DNA of 64,000 bases from Pedobacter yonginensis (lineage in GTDB: Bacteria > Bacteroidota > Bacteroidia > Sphingobacteriales > Sphingobacteriaceae). The notes beneath the pieces were generated by a model, which ran no database searches, had not been told where the DNA came from, and saw only the letters and a program-made list of their open reading frames with translations. Position 1 is the stretch's first letter. Every line of letters begins with the position of its first letter. Of the stretch, positions 25,694 to 35,183 are shown one piece after another. Both the position numbers and the translations under genes were made by a program. Where the stretch lies: the NCBI RefSeq assembly GCF_003173595.1, contig NZ_QGNZ01000002.1:1044273-1108272 (forward strand). The letters are read 5' to 3'.

Positions 25694-26796
25694 TTAAGTT
25701 TTTAGACCTATATAATATAAATCAACAGCACAAATTAAAATTAACGGAGGCTTTTGAAAGAGTGCTCAACTCAGGTTGGTATATCATGGGTAATGAGTTA
25801 AAGCAATTTGAAATCGAATTTGCGAACTATGTTGGAGTAAAATATGCCATTGGAGTTGCAAACGGATTAGATGCGCTCATTTTGATCATTAGAGCATATA
25901 AAGAATTAGGTTTATTTAAAGATGGCGATGAAATCCTTGTTCCATCCAATACCTATATTGCAAGTATTTTAGCTATATCAGCAAATAATCTTATTCCAGT
26001 ATTGGTGGAGCCAGACTTAGGAACCTTTAATATTGATCCCACTTTATTGGAAGCTAATATTACCTCCAAAACTGTAGCAATTCTTCCTGTTCATCTTTAC
26101 GGGCAACTTTGTGATATGAAGATGATTAATGAGATTGCGAAGAAACACAATCTTAAAGTTATCGAAGATTGTGCACAAAGCCACGGTGCATTAGGGGATG
26201 ATTCCAGAATGGCAGGCAATCTTGGTGATGCCGCAGGGTTTAGCTTTTATCCTGGTAAAAATTTGGGGGCTTTAGGAGACGCGGGTGCAATCACAACAAA
26301 TGATACAGAGTTAGCTACCACAATTAAAGCATTATTAAACTATGGTTCTCACGTAAAGTATCAAAATAAATACAAAGGAATAAACAGCCGACTGGATGAA
26401 CTGCAAGCTGCTTTGTTAAATGTAAAGTTAGGGACTTTAGAGGAAGAAACTTCTCGGAGAAAAGAGGTTGCGAATAAATATATAAAGGGAATTAATAATA
26501 CAGAAATAATGTTGCCACAGGTAAAGCATCAAGAAGCGCATGTGTGGCATGTTTTTGTTATCCGTTGTTCAGATAGAGATAAACTTCAAAAGTATTTGTT
26601 AGACCATCAAGTTCAAACGGTAATACACTATCCAATTCCTCCCCACAAACAAGAAGCATATAAAGAATGGAATAATTTAAGCTATCCAATTTCTGAAAAA
26701 ATTCATAGAGAAGTAATTAGTTTGCCAATTAGTCAGGTTATGACTGATGAGGATGTACAATATGTAGTAGATATTATAAATAACTATAAGGGCTAA
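25690..26796 (+). CDS. fdtB: dTDP-3-keto-6-deoxyhexose aminotransferase (FdtB/QdtB-like)
   Basis: PLP-dependent DegT/DnrJ/EryC1 aminotransferase of 368 aa. Features are [58 protein letters not shown], the PLP-lysine motif [18 protein letters not shown] and [20 protein letters not shown]. The NYGS...Y...NSRLDE pattern and the fdtA neighbours support transfer of an amino group to C3 of a dTDP-3-keto-6-deoxyhexose. The start overlaps the acyltransferase stop by 4 bp, and the stop shares a base with the flippase ATG. Confidence 0.9.
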   Translation: MIKFLDLYNINQQHKLKLTEAFERVLNSGWYIMGNELKQFEIEFANYVGVKYAIGVANGLDALILIIRAYKELGLFKDGDEILVPSNTYIASILAISANNLIPVLVEPDLGTFNIDPTLLEANITSKTVAILPVHLYGQLCDMKMINEIAKKHNLKVIEDCAQSHGALGDDSRMAGNLGDAAGFSFYPGKNLGALGDAGAITTNDTELATTIKALLNYGSHVKYQNKYKGINSRLDELQAALLNVKLGTLEEETSRRKEVANKYIKGINNTEIMLPQVKHQEAHVWHVFVIRCSDRDKLQKYLLDHQVQTVIHYPIPPHKQEAYKEWNNLSYPISEKIHREVISLPISQVMTDEDVQYVVDIINNYKG

Positions 26797-28277
26797 TGAG
26801 CGGGATAAGTGGGGCGGCCAATTTGCTACAAAAGATCAAAGAAGTTTTCAAGCATAGTATTATTTATGGATTAACATCTTCTTTACAAAGTGTTTTAGGG
26901 TTCATTTTACTGCCTATTTTGACAACTTACTATACTACTGCCACGTTTGGTGCATATAGTCTTTTGTTATTAATGAGCGCTTTGGCCAGTGCTATCTTCT
27001 ACTTTGGAGCATCGAGTGCTCTGGCAAGATTTTACTATGATGAGGATAGCCTACTTTACCGAAAAAAAATTATAACGACAGCATTATTAGTAACGTTTGG
27101 AGGGGCAATTTTACTTCTTTTTTTGGCTTTAATCTTTGCTAGATATATATCTTTAAGTTTATTTCAAACCGATCAATATGCATTAGCGATTATTTTAACT
27201 CTTGCTGGAACAGCTGCTGTATTTCTTGTTAATTTAATGACGTTGATTCTGAGATATGAGAAGAAATCATTTATGTTTTTCTTGGTGACAATTCTAAGTG
27301 TATTACTCAATTTCGGGATTACATATTTACTGCTAACTAGGTTTAAAAGTGGAATATACGCTCCTCTGATAGGTTTATTGGTCTCAAGTACCTTAGCTTT
27401 TCTTGTTCTATTATTTAATCAATTTAAATTTATAACGTTTACTCTCGAGAAAAAATATTTTACTTCAATCTTGAGTTTTGGGATTCAAGCGTCAGTTGCA
27501 GGTTTGTTTTTCTATATTTTAGAATGGGTAGATAGGGTTATCATCAAAGATTTGTTAGACTTATCGCAGGTTGGTGTTTATTCTTTGGGCTATAGGTTGG
27601 GAGCAATCCTTAATATTCTGGTAATTATGCCATTTTCACTTATTTGGGCTCCAACTAGGATGCAGTATGCAAATAATCCAGATGCAGAAACTTTTACGAC
27701 TAAAATAATCTCTTACTATACCATTGTAGGGGTAGGTGTTGTAATGATATCTATGCTTTTTGGTATGGAACTAATGGGGATATTTTTTAAAAATAAAGAT
27801 TATAGTGATGCAGCAAAGGTATTTCCGATAATTATGTATTCGTTGTTGTTTTATGGATATCAGGGTATTCTTGACTTTGGAATTTATTTTTATAAAAAAA
27901 TATACTATTACATTATTATTTCAGTCTTCGCAATCGTTTTTAATGTTGCTTTAAACTATTGGTTAATTCCTCATTTCGGATATATGGGTGCTGCATTTGT
28001 GACATTGCTGACCTACATGTTTACCTCTTCTTCAATATATATAATCTCTAATAAATTATTTTATATGAGGGTAGAATGGGCCAGAGTAATATCACCGCTA
28101 ATTTTTTTACCATTAATTTATTTAGTCATTCACTTTGTAGGTTTAGATACGATTGTATATAAAATACTTTTGCTCTGTCTGTCTTTAATATTGTTTTTTG
28201 TATTTTGGTTAAATGGCAGTGAACGTTTATATCTAAATAAAATATTTAAATTTATGAACCGAAAGAATATTGACTAA
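26796..28277 (+). CDS. Wzx-type polysaccharide flippase
   Basis: A 493-aa integral membrane protein with about 12-14 transmembrane helices, of the MATE/MOP (RfbX) superfamily. Typical features are the amphipathic start KEVFKHSIIYGLTSSLQSVL, the loop YYTTATFGAYSLLLLMSALA, YYDEDSL after the second helix pair and LEWVDRVIIKDLLDLSQVGV in the central linker. It should flip the undecaprenyl-linked repeat unit across the inner membrane. It is the only flippase in the locus, and a Wzy-like protein occurs further on, so the pathway looks Wzx/Wzy dependent. Confidence 0.9.
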   Translation: MSGISGAANLLQKIKEVFKHSIIYGLTSSLQSVLGFILLPILTTYYTTATFGAYSLLLLMSALASAIFYFGASSALARFYYDEDSLLYRKKIITTALLVTFGGAILLLFLALIFARYISLSLFQTDQYALAIILTLAGTAAVFLVNLMTLILRYEKKSFMFFLVTILSVLLNFGITYLLLTRFKSGIYAPLIGLLVSSTLAFLVLLFNQFKFITFTLEKKYFTSILSFGIQASVAGLFFYILEWVDRVIIKDLLDLSQVGVYSLGYRLGAILNILVIMPFSLIWAPTRMQYANNPDAETFTTKIISYYTIVGVGVVMISMLFGMELMGIFFKNKDYSDAAKVFPIIMYSLLFYGYQGILDFGIYFYKKIYYYIIISVFAIVFNVALNYWLIPHFGYMGAAFVTLLTYMFTSSSIYIISNKLFYMRVEWARVISPLIFLPLIYLVIHFVGLDTIVYKILLLCLSLILFFVFWLNGSERLYLNKIFKFMNRKNID

Positions 28278-28874
28278 ATGGGGAAGTTTATTCATACTAT
28301 TTCAGCTCCTATACGAGAGTTAAAAAATGTTGTAGGAAATCTCATCATTTTTTGGCCTGATACAGTATTTGGTAATAAGTTAAGAAATAGCTACTACAAA
28401 AAACATTTACGTTCTTTAGGCAAAAATGCCATTATTGAATCTGGAGTTAGATTTGGCCAACCAAATACAATTGATATTGGTGACAATTGTTTATTTGGTA
28501 GAAATGTAAATGTAAATGCGGGCAATTGCAAAGGTGTATTTATTGGAAGTGATACTGCTCTGGCGGAAGGAACTTATTTAAGGTCTGGAAACCATAGTTT
28601 CAGAGATTTAGATAAGCCAATTTTAAATCAGGGGCATTTTGCAAAAGCTATTAAATTCCAGGGGCAAGAGTACAGTGTGGTAATTGAAAAAGATGTTTGG
28701 ATCGGTGCACATTGCATCCTGCTTTCTGGTACACATATTGGTACAGGTTCGGTAATTGGTGCGGGTGCTAGAGTTAGTGGTATTATCCCTCCATATTCCA
28801 TCGTAGTTGGCAATCCGGCAGTTATTGTTGGAAACAGAATTGAAAAATATGGATCAAAAGATTCGAAAATATAA
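28278..28874 (+). CDS. Hexapeptide-repeat acyltransferase
   Basis: A 198-aa left-handed beta-helix acyltransferase. The N-terminus (residues 1-45) contains a hydrophobic patch (LKNVVGNLIIFWPDTVFG) that may associate with the membrane. Repeats run from IESGVRFGQPNTIDIGDNCL to IGTGSVIGAGARVSGIIPPY, with the usual end VVGNPAVIVGNRI. It resembles the maltose/galactoside O-acetyltransferase group and could O-acetylate a sugar in the repeat. The target cannot be read from the sequence. It starts directly after the flippase stop codon. Confidence 0.8.
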   Translation: MGKFIHTISAPIRELKNVVGNLIIFWPDTVFGNKLRNSYYKKHLRSLGKNAIIESGVRFGQPNTIDIGDNCLFGRNVNVNAGNCKGVFIGSDTALAEGTYLRSGNHSFRDLDKPILNQGHFAKAIKFQGQEYSVVIEKDVWIGAHCILLSGTHIGTGSVIGAGARVSGIIPPYSIVVGNPAVIVGNRIEKYGSKDSKI

Positions 28875-28884
28875 CGAGTAAATA

Positions 28885-29433
28885 ATGGCAAATATGCAAG
28901 ACGTCCCATTCATCGATAGTGAACAAATTTATCTACGCGAACTGAGAGAATCAGATTTGAGCGGACCTTGGTACACTTGGCTTAATGATGTTGATGTTAC
29001 CACTTTCCAAAATAAAGGCATTTTTCCAAATAGTATTGAGAAGCAGACACAATACTACAATTCCTTGATCAATAACCCTAACGAAGTAGTATTAGCGATA
29101 ATTGAAAAAGAAAGCGGGAAGCATATTGGCTGTACGGGACTACATAATATTAATTGGGTGCATAGATCGGCCGAGTTAGGTATAGTTATTGGTGATCGTA
29201 ACGCCTGGGGAAAGAAATTTGGTAAACAGGCTTGGAAATTAATTTGTGATTATGGTTTTCAAACGCTAAACCTTCACCGTATATATGCAATAGTTGTAGA
29301 AGGTAACATTGCATCTGCAAAAAGTGCAGAAGCTGCTGGTTTTAAATTGGATGGTTTGATGCGTCATTTACTTTATAAAAATGGAAAATATCTTAATGCT
29401 CACTATTACAGTAAATTAAGAACAGAACTATAG
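28885..29433 (+). CDS. GNAT-family N-acetyltransferase (RimJ/PseH-like)
   Basis: A 182-aa GCN5-related acetyltransferase. It has the acceptor-side LRELRESDLSGPWYTWLNDVDVT, HIGCTGLHNINW, and the acetyl-CoA motif AWGKKFGKQAWKLICDYGF, then NLHRIYAIVVEGNIASAKSAEAAGF. This is the ribosomal-alanine/PseH-like branch often found in nucleotide-sugar clusters. Position just before the HisC-like aminotransferase suggests that it acetylates the amino group installed by that enzyme. A second ATG four codons in (28894) is possible. Confidence 0.8.
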   Translation: MANMQDVPFIDSEQIYLRELRESDLSGPWYTWLNDVDVTTFQNKGIFPNSIEKQTQYYNSLINNPNEVVLAIIEKESGKHIGCTGLHNINWVHRSAELGIVIGDRNAWGKKFGKQAWKLICDYGFQTLNLHRIYAIVVEGNIASAKSAEAAGFKLDGLMRHLLYKNGKYLNAHYYSKLRTEL

Positions 29434-29464
29434 AGTTATTAATTTTAATAATGCTTATATAAAT

Positions 29465-30535
29465 ATGATAAAATCGAAAAAATTAGTTTCGATGATTGAT
29501 AGACCTTCTCCAGATATCTTGGAGCGAAGTAACCTATATCGTTTTGAGAAAAATGAACGTACAACACTATTCTCCGAGGCAGAGTTTAAAGAAATAATGG
29601 CTTCTATTACGTCATTTGATCTTGTGGCTTATGGCGAATTGGAACCTTTGTATTTAGCTGTTTGTAAGTGGCTTAAAGTAGATCGGGAACAGTTGCTCAT
29701 AACAGCAGGTTCTGATCAGGGCATTAAGGCCGTTTATGAAACGTTCATAGAACAGGGAGATGAGGTAATAAATTATGCGCCAAACTATGCAATGTTCTCT
29801 GTATATGCCAAATTGTTTGGTGCCGTAGAAACGGTAAAACATTATAATAATAGCTTTTTAATCGATATTGATGATTTGATAGCGTCAATTGGAGAAAAAA
29901 CCAGAATGGTTATCATTTCTAATCCTGGACATAATGGTGTAACTGTAGCTGAAAATGATATTTTAAGAGTGCTTGAGCATACAAAAAACACAAATACAAT
30001 TGTATTAGTGGATGAGGCTTATGTTGATTTTAGTAAAGTTGATATGCTTAAACATATTAATACCTATAATCATTTGCTTATTGTTAGAACAATGTCGAAG
30101 GCCTTTGGCATAGCATCAGTTCGTGTTGGTTTTTTATTAGCCTGCAAAGAATTAATTGCAGAACTTTACCGTGTTAAACCTGTACATGAAATAGATGGGG
30201 TTGCAGCTAAAATTGCTAAATACCTAGTAGAGAATCAATCAATAAAATTAAAATTTGTTGCTGATGTAAATGAAGGAAAACAAGTTTTGAAAGAAAAACT
30301 GAACTCGATGGGAATGGAAGTTATTCCCAGTGATACCAACTTTGTATATTTCAAATTGAACCGAAATGTGGATCCCAAGCAAGTTGTAGAAAAATTAATG
30401 GAGAAAAAAATATTCATTAAATCTCCAATAAATGTATCACCTTTTTCACCCTTTTTGAGAACAACTGTTGGTGATGCTGTACAGATGGAATATTTCTGTA
30501 CTGAGCTTGAACAAACCATTCAATCTATGAGTTAG
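29465..30535 (+). CDS. HisC-like PLP aminotransferase
   Basis: A class I/II aminotransferase of 356 aa related to histidinol-phosphate aminotransferase. Motifs include NLYRFEKNERT, ITAGSDQGIKAVYETFIEQG, the Asn-rich SNPGHNGVTV, VLVDEAYVDFSKVD and the PLP lysine in RTMSKAFGIASVRVGF. Histidine biosynthesis genes are absent, and the position between a GNAT and a Gfo/Idh gene points to transamination of a sugar- or cyclitol-type ketone rather than histidinol phosphate. HisC-like enzymes do this in some aminocyclitol and phosphonate pathways. The actual substrate is unknown. Confidence 0.85.
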   Translation: MIKSKKLVSMIDRPSPDILERSNLYRFEKNERTTLFSEAEFKEIMASITSFDLVAYGELEPLYLAVCKWLKVDREQLLITAGSDQGIKAVYETFIEQGDEVINYAPNYAMFSVYAKLFGAVETVKHYNNSFLIDIDDLIASIGEKTRMVIISNPGHNGVTVAENDILRVLEHTKNTNTIVLVDEAYVDFSKVDMLKHINTYNHLLIVRTMSKAFGIASVRVGFLLACKELIAELYRVKPVHEIDGVAAKIAKYLVENQSIKLKFVADVNEGKQVLKEKLNSMGMEVIPSDTNFVYFKLNRNVDPKQVVEKLMEKKIFIKSPINVSPFSPFLRTTVGDAVQMEYFCTELEQTIQSMS

Positions 30536-30543
30536 AATTTATT

Positions 30544-31659
30544 ATGGAAAATAAAAAATATCATATTGCAATTATCGGTTGTGGCCGAATTTCGGGCCAT
30601 CATTACCGGTCAATAGAAAATGTACCAGGCTTATCAGTTTCTGCTGTTTGCGATTTGGAAGAAGATAAAGCGAAAGCCTACAGTGATGAATTTGGGGTGC
30701 CATACTATACAGATTATAGAAAGATGTTTAATGAGCTTGCTGAGATAGATATTGTAGTTATTGCTACTCCATCAGGCATGCATTATGAACATGCTTTGGA
30801 AATAATGAATAACTATGGAAAACACATCATTGTTGAAAAACCAACATTTATGCGTCCGGACCAATTAAAAGAAGCATATAGGGTGGCTCAACAAAAAGGA
30901 TTGTACATTTTTCCTGTGTTTCAAAATAGGTATAATAAAGCAGTGCAAAGGGTTAAGAAAGCACTTGCAGATGGTGAACTTGGCGAAATCAGGATTATGA
31001 ATGTAAGGCTTCGGTGGTGCAGGCCTCAGCGGTATTATGATTTATCTCCTTGGCGTGGTACTTATTCTCACGATGGCGGTGCAATAAGTAATCAGGGTAT
31101 TCATCATATCGATTTACTGAGGTATTTGGGAGGTGAGGTTGAAAAAGTAAATGCAATTATGCGTACTTTAGGAGCAGATATTGAGGTCGAAGATTCTGTT
31201 GTTGCAACATTTACATATGATAATGGGGCAATTGGTAGTTTGGAAGTAACTACATCTGCACGCCCTGATGATTTCGAAGCATCACTATCAATTGTAGGGT
31301 CGAAAGGACTGGCACAACTGGGTGGAATAGCAGTTAATAAGTTAGAAGTTTTTACACCTAATCCTGAAGAATGCATTAAATACAGCGATGATTTTTCTGA
31401 TCTTCCAGATCGGGGAAGAGTATATGGAAGAGGTCATCAGAAGATGTACGAAGATATAGCCTCATTTTTGTTTAATAATACTCCATATCCAGTAAGTCAG
31501 GATGATAGTTTTGGTAGTATTTCATTGCTACATTCATTTTATGTATCTGCTGAAAAATCAGATTGGGTAAAAACAACTGACCAAGTTCAGTCTGACAAAC
31601 TGGGAAGAAGCAATGAGGAGCTGTCCAATTTGTATCGTACGGAAGTACAGCTGGGATAA
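30544..31659 (+). CDS. Gfo/Idh/MocA-family oxidoreductase, first copy
   Basis: A 371-aa NAD(P)-dependent sugar dehydrogenase. The N-terminal Rossmann domain has AIIGCGRISGHHYRSIEN (residues 9-26), VVIATPSGMHYEHALE and IIVEKPTFM, with the EKP motif whose lysine binds substrate. The C-terminal domain has SNQGIHHIDLLRYLGG, with the conserved GIHxxD histidine-aspartate pair. Similar enzymes oxidise or reduce a hydroxyl of nucleotide-linked sugars or inositols. A second, unequal family member lies at 33473-34507. It follows the aminotransferase by 8 bp and probably supplies or consumes its keto compound. Confidence 0.9.
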   Translation: MENKKYHIAIIGCGRISGHHYRSIENVPGLSVSAVCDLEEDKAKAYSDEFGVPYYTDYRKMFNELAEIDIVVIATPSGMHYEHALEIMNNYGKHIIVEKPTFMRPDQLKEAYRVAQQKGLYIFPVFQNRYNKAVQRVKKALADGELGEIRIMNVRLRWCRPQRYYDLSPWRGTYSHDGGAISNQGIHHIDLLRYLGGEVEKVNAIMRTLGADIEVEDSVVATFTYDNGAIGSLEVTTSARPDDFEASLSIVGSKGLAQLGGIAVNKLEVFTPNPEECIKYSDDFSDLPDRGRVYGRGHQKMYEDIASFLFNNTPYPVSQDDSFGSISLLHSFYVSAEKSDWVKTTDQVQSDKLGRSNEELSNLYRTEVQLG

Positions 31660-31712
31660 AAAACTAAATATTAACAAATTCAAAAGAAAATTATACGTCC
31701 ATAAAATTTAAC

Positions 31713-32483
31713 ATGAAAATAATTGGAATAATACCAGCAAGAATGGCTGCTTCTCGCTTTCCCGGGAAACCCCTTTTTAATATCATAGATCGACCAATGA
31801 TTGCTCACGTTTGGGGTAGAGCTAAATTATACGATAAATGGGATCATTTGAGTATTGCAACCTGTGATCAGGAAATTGTTGATGTTGCAACCCAGAATGA
31901 TTACAAATATATAATGACCGGTAATCACCATACGAGAGCTTTGGATCGTGTAGCTGAAGCGGTTACTAAAATCACCGACTTTGAAGTTCATGATGATGAT
32001 ATTGTTATTAACGTACAGGGCGATGAACCGATGTTACATCCGGAAATGTTTGAAGCTCTGATAGAACCTATGCTGAAGAACGAGAACATAAAAGGAACAA
32101 TTCTAGGAATGCTAATTGAAGAAGAAGAAATTTGGAGAAATCCAGATACCGTTAAACTTATTCATAATGATAACTGGGAAGTACTTTATACTTCGAGAGC
32201 AGCAATTCCATATAACGGTAATAAATTCTCAATTGAGCTTGAAGCCAGAAGAATCTATGGATTATTCGCTTTTCGCTGGAAATATTTGAAACGCTTTTCT
32301 GATCATGCAGAAACAAGACTGGAAAAATTGGAAGCATGTGACAGTAATAGGATTTTAGATATGGATTTTAGACAATACGTTGCACCATATCCTTTCGTTA
32401 GATCATATTCTGTTGATAACCTGGCTGATATAAGCATTGTTGAGGCTCATATTGAGAACGATAAATACTGGGGTAAATATTAA
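31713..32483 (+). CDS. KdsB-like cytidylyltransferase
   Basis: A 256-aa CMP-KDO synthetase-like enzyme. The nucleotide-binding signature IPARMAASRFPGKPLFNI (residues 6-23) matches KdsB, and MTGNHHTRALDRVAEAV, VNVQGDEPMLHPEM and YTSRAAIPYN follow in the expected order. It would transfer CMP from CTP to the anomeric hydroxyl of an acid-type sugar. The variable HHTRALDR replaces the usual HxSGTDR of KdsB, which could alter substrate choice. No KDO synthesis gene (kdsA, kdsC, kdsD) is adjacent, so it probably activates a product of the surrounding block. Confidence 0.85.
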   Translation: MKIIGIIPARMAASRFPGKPLFNIIDRPMIAHVWGRAKLYDKWDHLSIATCDQEIVDVATQNDYKYIMTGNHHTRALDRVAEAVTKITDFEVHDDDIVINVQGDEPMLHPEMFEALIEPMLKNENIKGTILGMLIEEEEIWRNPDTVKLIHNDNWEVLYTSRAAIPYNGNKFSIELEARRIYGLFAFRWKYLKRFSDHAETRLEKLEACDSNRILDMDFRQYVAPYPFVRSYSVDNLADISIVEAHIENDKYWGKY

Positions 32484-32487
32484 TCAT

Positions 32488-33441
32488 ATGAAGGTTGTAG
32501 TTTCTGCTGTTGCTTTTTCTAAAAATCAAGAACTGGTAAATGCGCTAAAATCCTATTTTCCAGATGCGGTAGTTAATACTGAAGGAAAAAGATTTACACG
32601 CGATGAATTGGTGCAATACTATGAAGGTGCTGATGCAATAATAACAGGATTAGAAACCATAAATGAAGATTTACTTTCTGATTTACCAAAGCTTAAAATT
32701 ATTGCGAAGTACGGTGTTGGTTTAGATAATATTGATCTTGAAGCATGTGCAAATAGAAATGTTAAAATTGGCTGGGTAGGAGGAGTTAACAAAGAATCGG
32801 TTGCTGAAATAACAATTGGCTTTATGTTAATGCTTTCGAGAAATCTCTATCTTACATCTAATCAATTAAAAACATTGCACTGGAATAAATCAGGAGGCTT
32901 TTCATTGAATGGAAGGTGTATTGGCATAATTGGTGTTGGGCATATTGGAAAAGAGCTGATTCGCTTACTAAAACCTTTTAATGCAAACGTTATTGTTAAT
33001 GATATTGTTGATGTTTCTGACTTCGCAAAAGCGAATGATGTTCAGATGGTAGATAAGGAAACTCTTTTTAAAATGGCTGATATTGTAACAGTACATACGC
33101 CACTAACTGCAGAAACCAAAAATATGATTAACAAGGATACACTTGCTATTATGAAATCAACGGCTAGTGTTATAAATACTGCACGGGGAGGGATTGTTAA
33201 CGAAGAAGATCTAAAAGAAGCACTATCTAATAATGTAATATCGGGCGCTGCACTTGATGTATATGAAGTTGAACCTCCTACCGATTCCTCTCTATTAGGA
33301 TTACCGAATCTTATTTGTACACCTCATATTGCAGGTAATGCATATCAGGCTGTTGTAGATATGGGGATGGCATCAATACATCACATTTTAAATTATCAGA
33401 AAGAAAATACTATTTCAGATAAAATATCACCTAATAATTAA
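32488..33441 (+). CDS. D-isomer 2-hydroxyacid dehydrogenase (phosphoglycerate dehydrogenase-like)
   Basis: A 317-aa NAD-dependent dehydrogenase. It has KYGVGLDNIDLEAC, GVNKESVAEITIGFMLMLSR, the Rossmann GIIGVGHIGKELIRLLKP, NTARGGIVNEEDLKEAL with the catalytic Arg, DVYEVEPPT with the Glu and CTPHIAGNAY with the His. I chose the ATG at 32488 because the longer frame from 32437 overlaps the cytidylyltransferase by nearly 50 bases and its extra residues do not fit. The ACT domain of SerA is absent. It could oxidise an intermediate hydroxyacid of the pathway encoded around it. Confidence 0.85.
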   Translation: MKVVVSAVAFSKNQELVNALKSYFPDAVVNTEGKRFTRDELVQYYEGADAIITGLETINEDLLSDLPKLKIIAKYGVGLDNIDLEACANRNVKIGWVGGVNKESVAEITIGFMLMLSRNLYLTSNQLKTLHWNKSGGFSLNGRCIGIIGVGHIGKELIRLLKPFNANVIVNDIVDVSDFAKANDVQMVDKETLFKMADIVTVHTPLTAETKNMINKDTLAIMKSTASVINTARGGIVNEEDLKEALSNNVISGAALDVYEVEPPTDSSLLGLPNLICTPHIAGNAYQAVVDMGMASIHHILNYQKENTISDKISPNN

Positions 33442-33472
33442 CTTAAATTCATAAAGCAGAATTCTATCAATA

Positions 33473-34507
33473 ATGAAAAAACTAAAAGTTGGTATCGCTG
33501 GTTACGGTGTTGTTGGCAAAAGGAGACATCAATTTATTAATGAACATCCAAATCTTGAAGTTATTGCTGTTTGCGATCAAACTTATAAGGAAGTCTTTAC
33601 AGATGCGGAAGGGATGAAGCATTTCACAAACTATAAGGAACTATTAAAAGAAGAACTTGATATACTTTTTGTTTGCCTACCTAATGATATAGCGGCCGAA
33701 GTTACGATTGCTGGTTTAGATCATAAGATGCATGTTTTTTGCGAAAAACCTCCAGGTAGAAACGTCGAAGATATTCGTAAGGTAATCGAAACTGAAAAGA
33801 AACACCCAGATCTAAAATTAAAATATGGATTTAATCATAGATATCACGACTCAGTAAGAATGGCTCTTGATATTATCCGTTCCGAAAAACTAGGAAAGGT
33901 AATAAACGTACGCGGTGTATATGGAAAAAGCAAAATTATTAGCTTTTCTGGCGGATGGCGTAGTAAGCGAGAGGTTGCAGGCGGTGGCATTTTGTTGGAT
34001 CAAGGAATACATATGGTTGATTTGATGCGTTTATTTTGTGGTGAATTCGTAGAGGTAAAAAGTTTTATCGATAATACTTATTGGAACCATGATATAGAAG
34101 ATAATGCCTACGCAATTATGAAAGATACGCACGGCAGAGTTGCAATGCTTCATTCTACGGCTACTCAATGGCAACATCGTTTTGTAATGGATATTGCATT
34201 ATCCGAGGGATACATCGAGTTACATGGTATTTTATCTGGTTCAAAAAGTTATGGAGAAGAAAAAATCATCATAGGTAAAAGAGATGAAGACTCTATGGAT
34301 GGCCAAATGGAATTTAAAAATGTTAACTTCTTAAAAGATAATTCATGGAAGGATGAGATTTTTGAATTTGCAGATGCGATAATAAACAACAAATCTGTGC
34401 TTTCAGGTACAAGTAATGATGCTTTGGAAACTATGAAATTGGTTTACAATATTTATTACAGTGATGAATCCTGGAGAGAGAAGTATAATATTCCCAATCC
34501 AAATTAA
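33473..34507 (+). CDS. Gfo/Idh/MocA-family oxidoreductase, second copy
   Basis: A 344-aa family member, distinct from the one 2.9 kb upstream. The Rossmann start is KVGIAGYGVVGKRRHQFINE; DILFVCLPNDIAAEV and MHVFCEKPPGRN (EKP motif) follow. The C-terminal domain has GGWRSKREVAGGGILLDQGI and HMVDLMRLFCGEFVEV. Two such dehydrogenases in one block suggest two separate redox steps, for example an oxidation before amination and a reduction after it. It is followed 34 bp later by the SIS isomerase gene. Confidence 0.9.
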   Translation: MKKLKVGIAGYGVVGKRRHQFINEHPNLEVIAVCDQTYKEVFTDAEGMKHFTNYKELLKEELDILFVCLPNDIAAEVTIAGLDHKMHVFCEKPPGRNVEDIRKVIETEKKHPDLKLKYGFNHRYHDSVRMALDIIRSEKLGKVINVRGVYGKSKIISFSGGWRSKREVAGGGILLDQGIHMVDLMRLFCGEFVEVKSFIDNTYWNHDIEDNAYAIMKDTHGRVAMLHSTATQWQHRFVMDIALSEGYIELHGILSGSKSYGEEKIIIGKRDEDSMDGQMEFKNVNFLKDNSWKDEIFEFADAIINNKSVLSGTSNDALETMKLVYNIYYSDESWREKYNIPNPN

Positions 34508-34541
34508 TAAAATATTTAAAGTATAAAAAGTATAAAATAAC

Positions 34542-35180
34542 ATGAATAATTTAGATAAAATCTATCAGGAAAAAGGCTTGGATCCTGCGGGCTTCAGTTT
34601 AGGATATGTAAATCATTTGGTAACCTTGCTACAAGCACTTGACCATGAAAAGGTTGGAGAATGCATTAATATTCTTGAAGAGGCTAGGCAAAATGATCAG
34701 ACTATTTTTGTTATCGGTAACGGTGGCTCAGCCTCTACGGCATCACATATCGGGAATGATTTTGGTCTGTGTGTTTTAAAAAAATCAAATAAACCAGAAA
34801 ATAAATCTTATCGTGCTCTTGCTTTGACAGACAATCTTTCAGTCATCTCTGCAATTGGTAACGATAGTACATTCGAAAATGTATTTTTAGATCAATTAAA
34901 AGTTCATTTTAGAAAGGGCGATAAATTAATTGTAATTTCCGCTAGCGGAAATTCGCCAAATCTTGTGGTGGCTGCAGAGTGGTTCAAGCAGCAAGGAGGC
35001 ACAGTAATGGGTTGGTTGGGTTTTGACGGTGGTAAACTTAAAGATATTGTACAAGTGCCTGTAGTTGTGAGTACACCAAAAGGTGAGTATGCACCAGTTG
35101 AAGACGTACATTTGGTAATCAACCACATCATCGTTACCTGGATGCAATATAACATTATGAAAGAGGACGGATTAGTTTAA
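34542..35180 (+). CDS. SIS-domain sugar isomerase (GmhA-like)
   Basis: A 212-aa phosphosugar isomerase. Matches to GmhA are FVIGNGGSASTASHIGNDFG (residues 56-75), ALTDNLSVISAIGNDSTFEN, ISASGNSPNLVVAAEWFKQQ and GWLGFDGGKLKDI. The C-terminal VEDVHLVINHI replaces the usual IQExHIxxxH segment. GmhA isomerises sedoheptulose 7-phosphate to D-glycero-D-manno-heptose 7-phosphate, yet no HddA, GmhB or HddC gene is nearby, so a normal ADP- or GDP-heptose route is not visible. Its location beside a sedoheptulose-7-phosphate-cyclase-like gene suggests a C7 sugar-phosphate substrate. Confidence 0.85.
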   Translation: MNNLDKIYQEKGLDPAGFSLGYVNHLVTLLQALDHEKVGECINILEEARQNDQTIFVIGNGGSASTASHIGNDFGLCVLKKSNKPENKSYRALALTDNLSVISAIGNDSTFENVFLDQLKVHFRKGDKLIVISASGNSPNLVVAAEWFKQQGGTVMGWLGFDGGKLKDIVQVPVVVSTPKGEYAPVEDVHLVINHIIVTWMQYNIMKEDGLV

Positions 35181-35183
35181 AAA

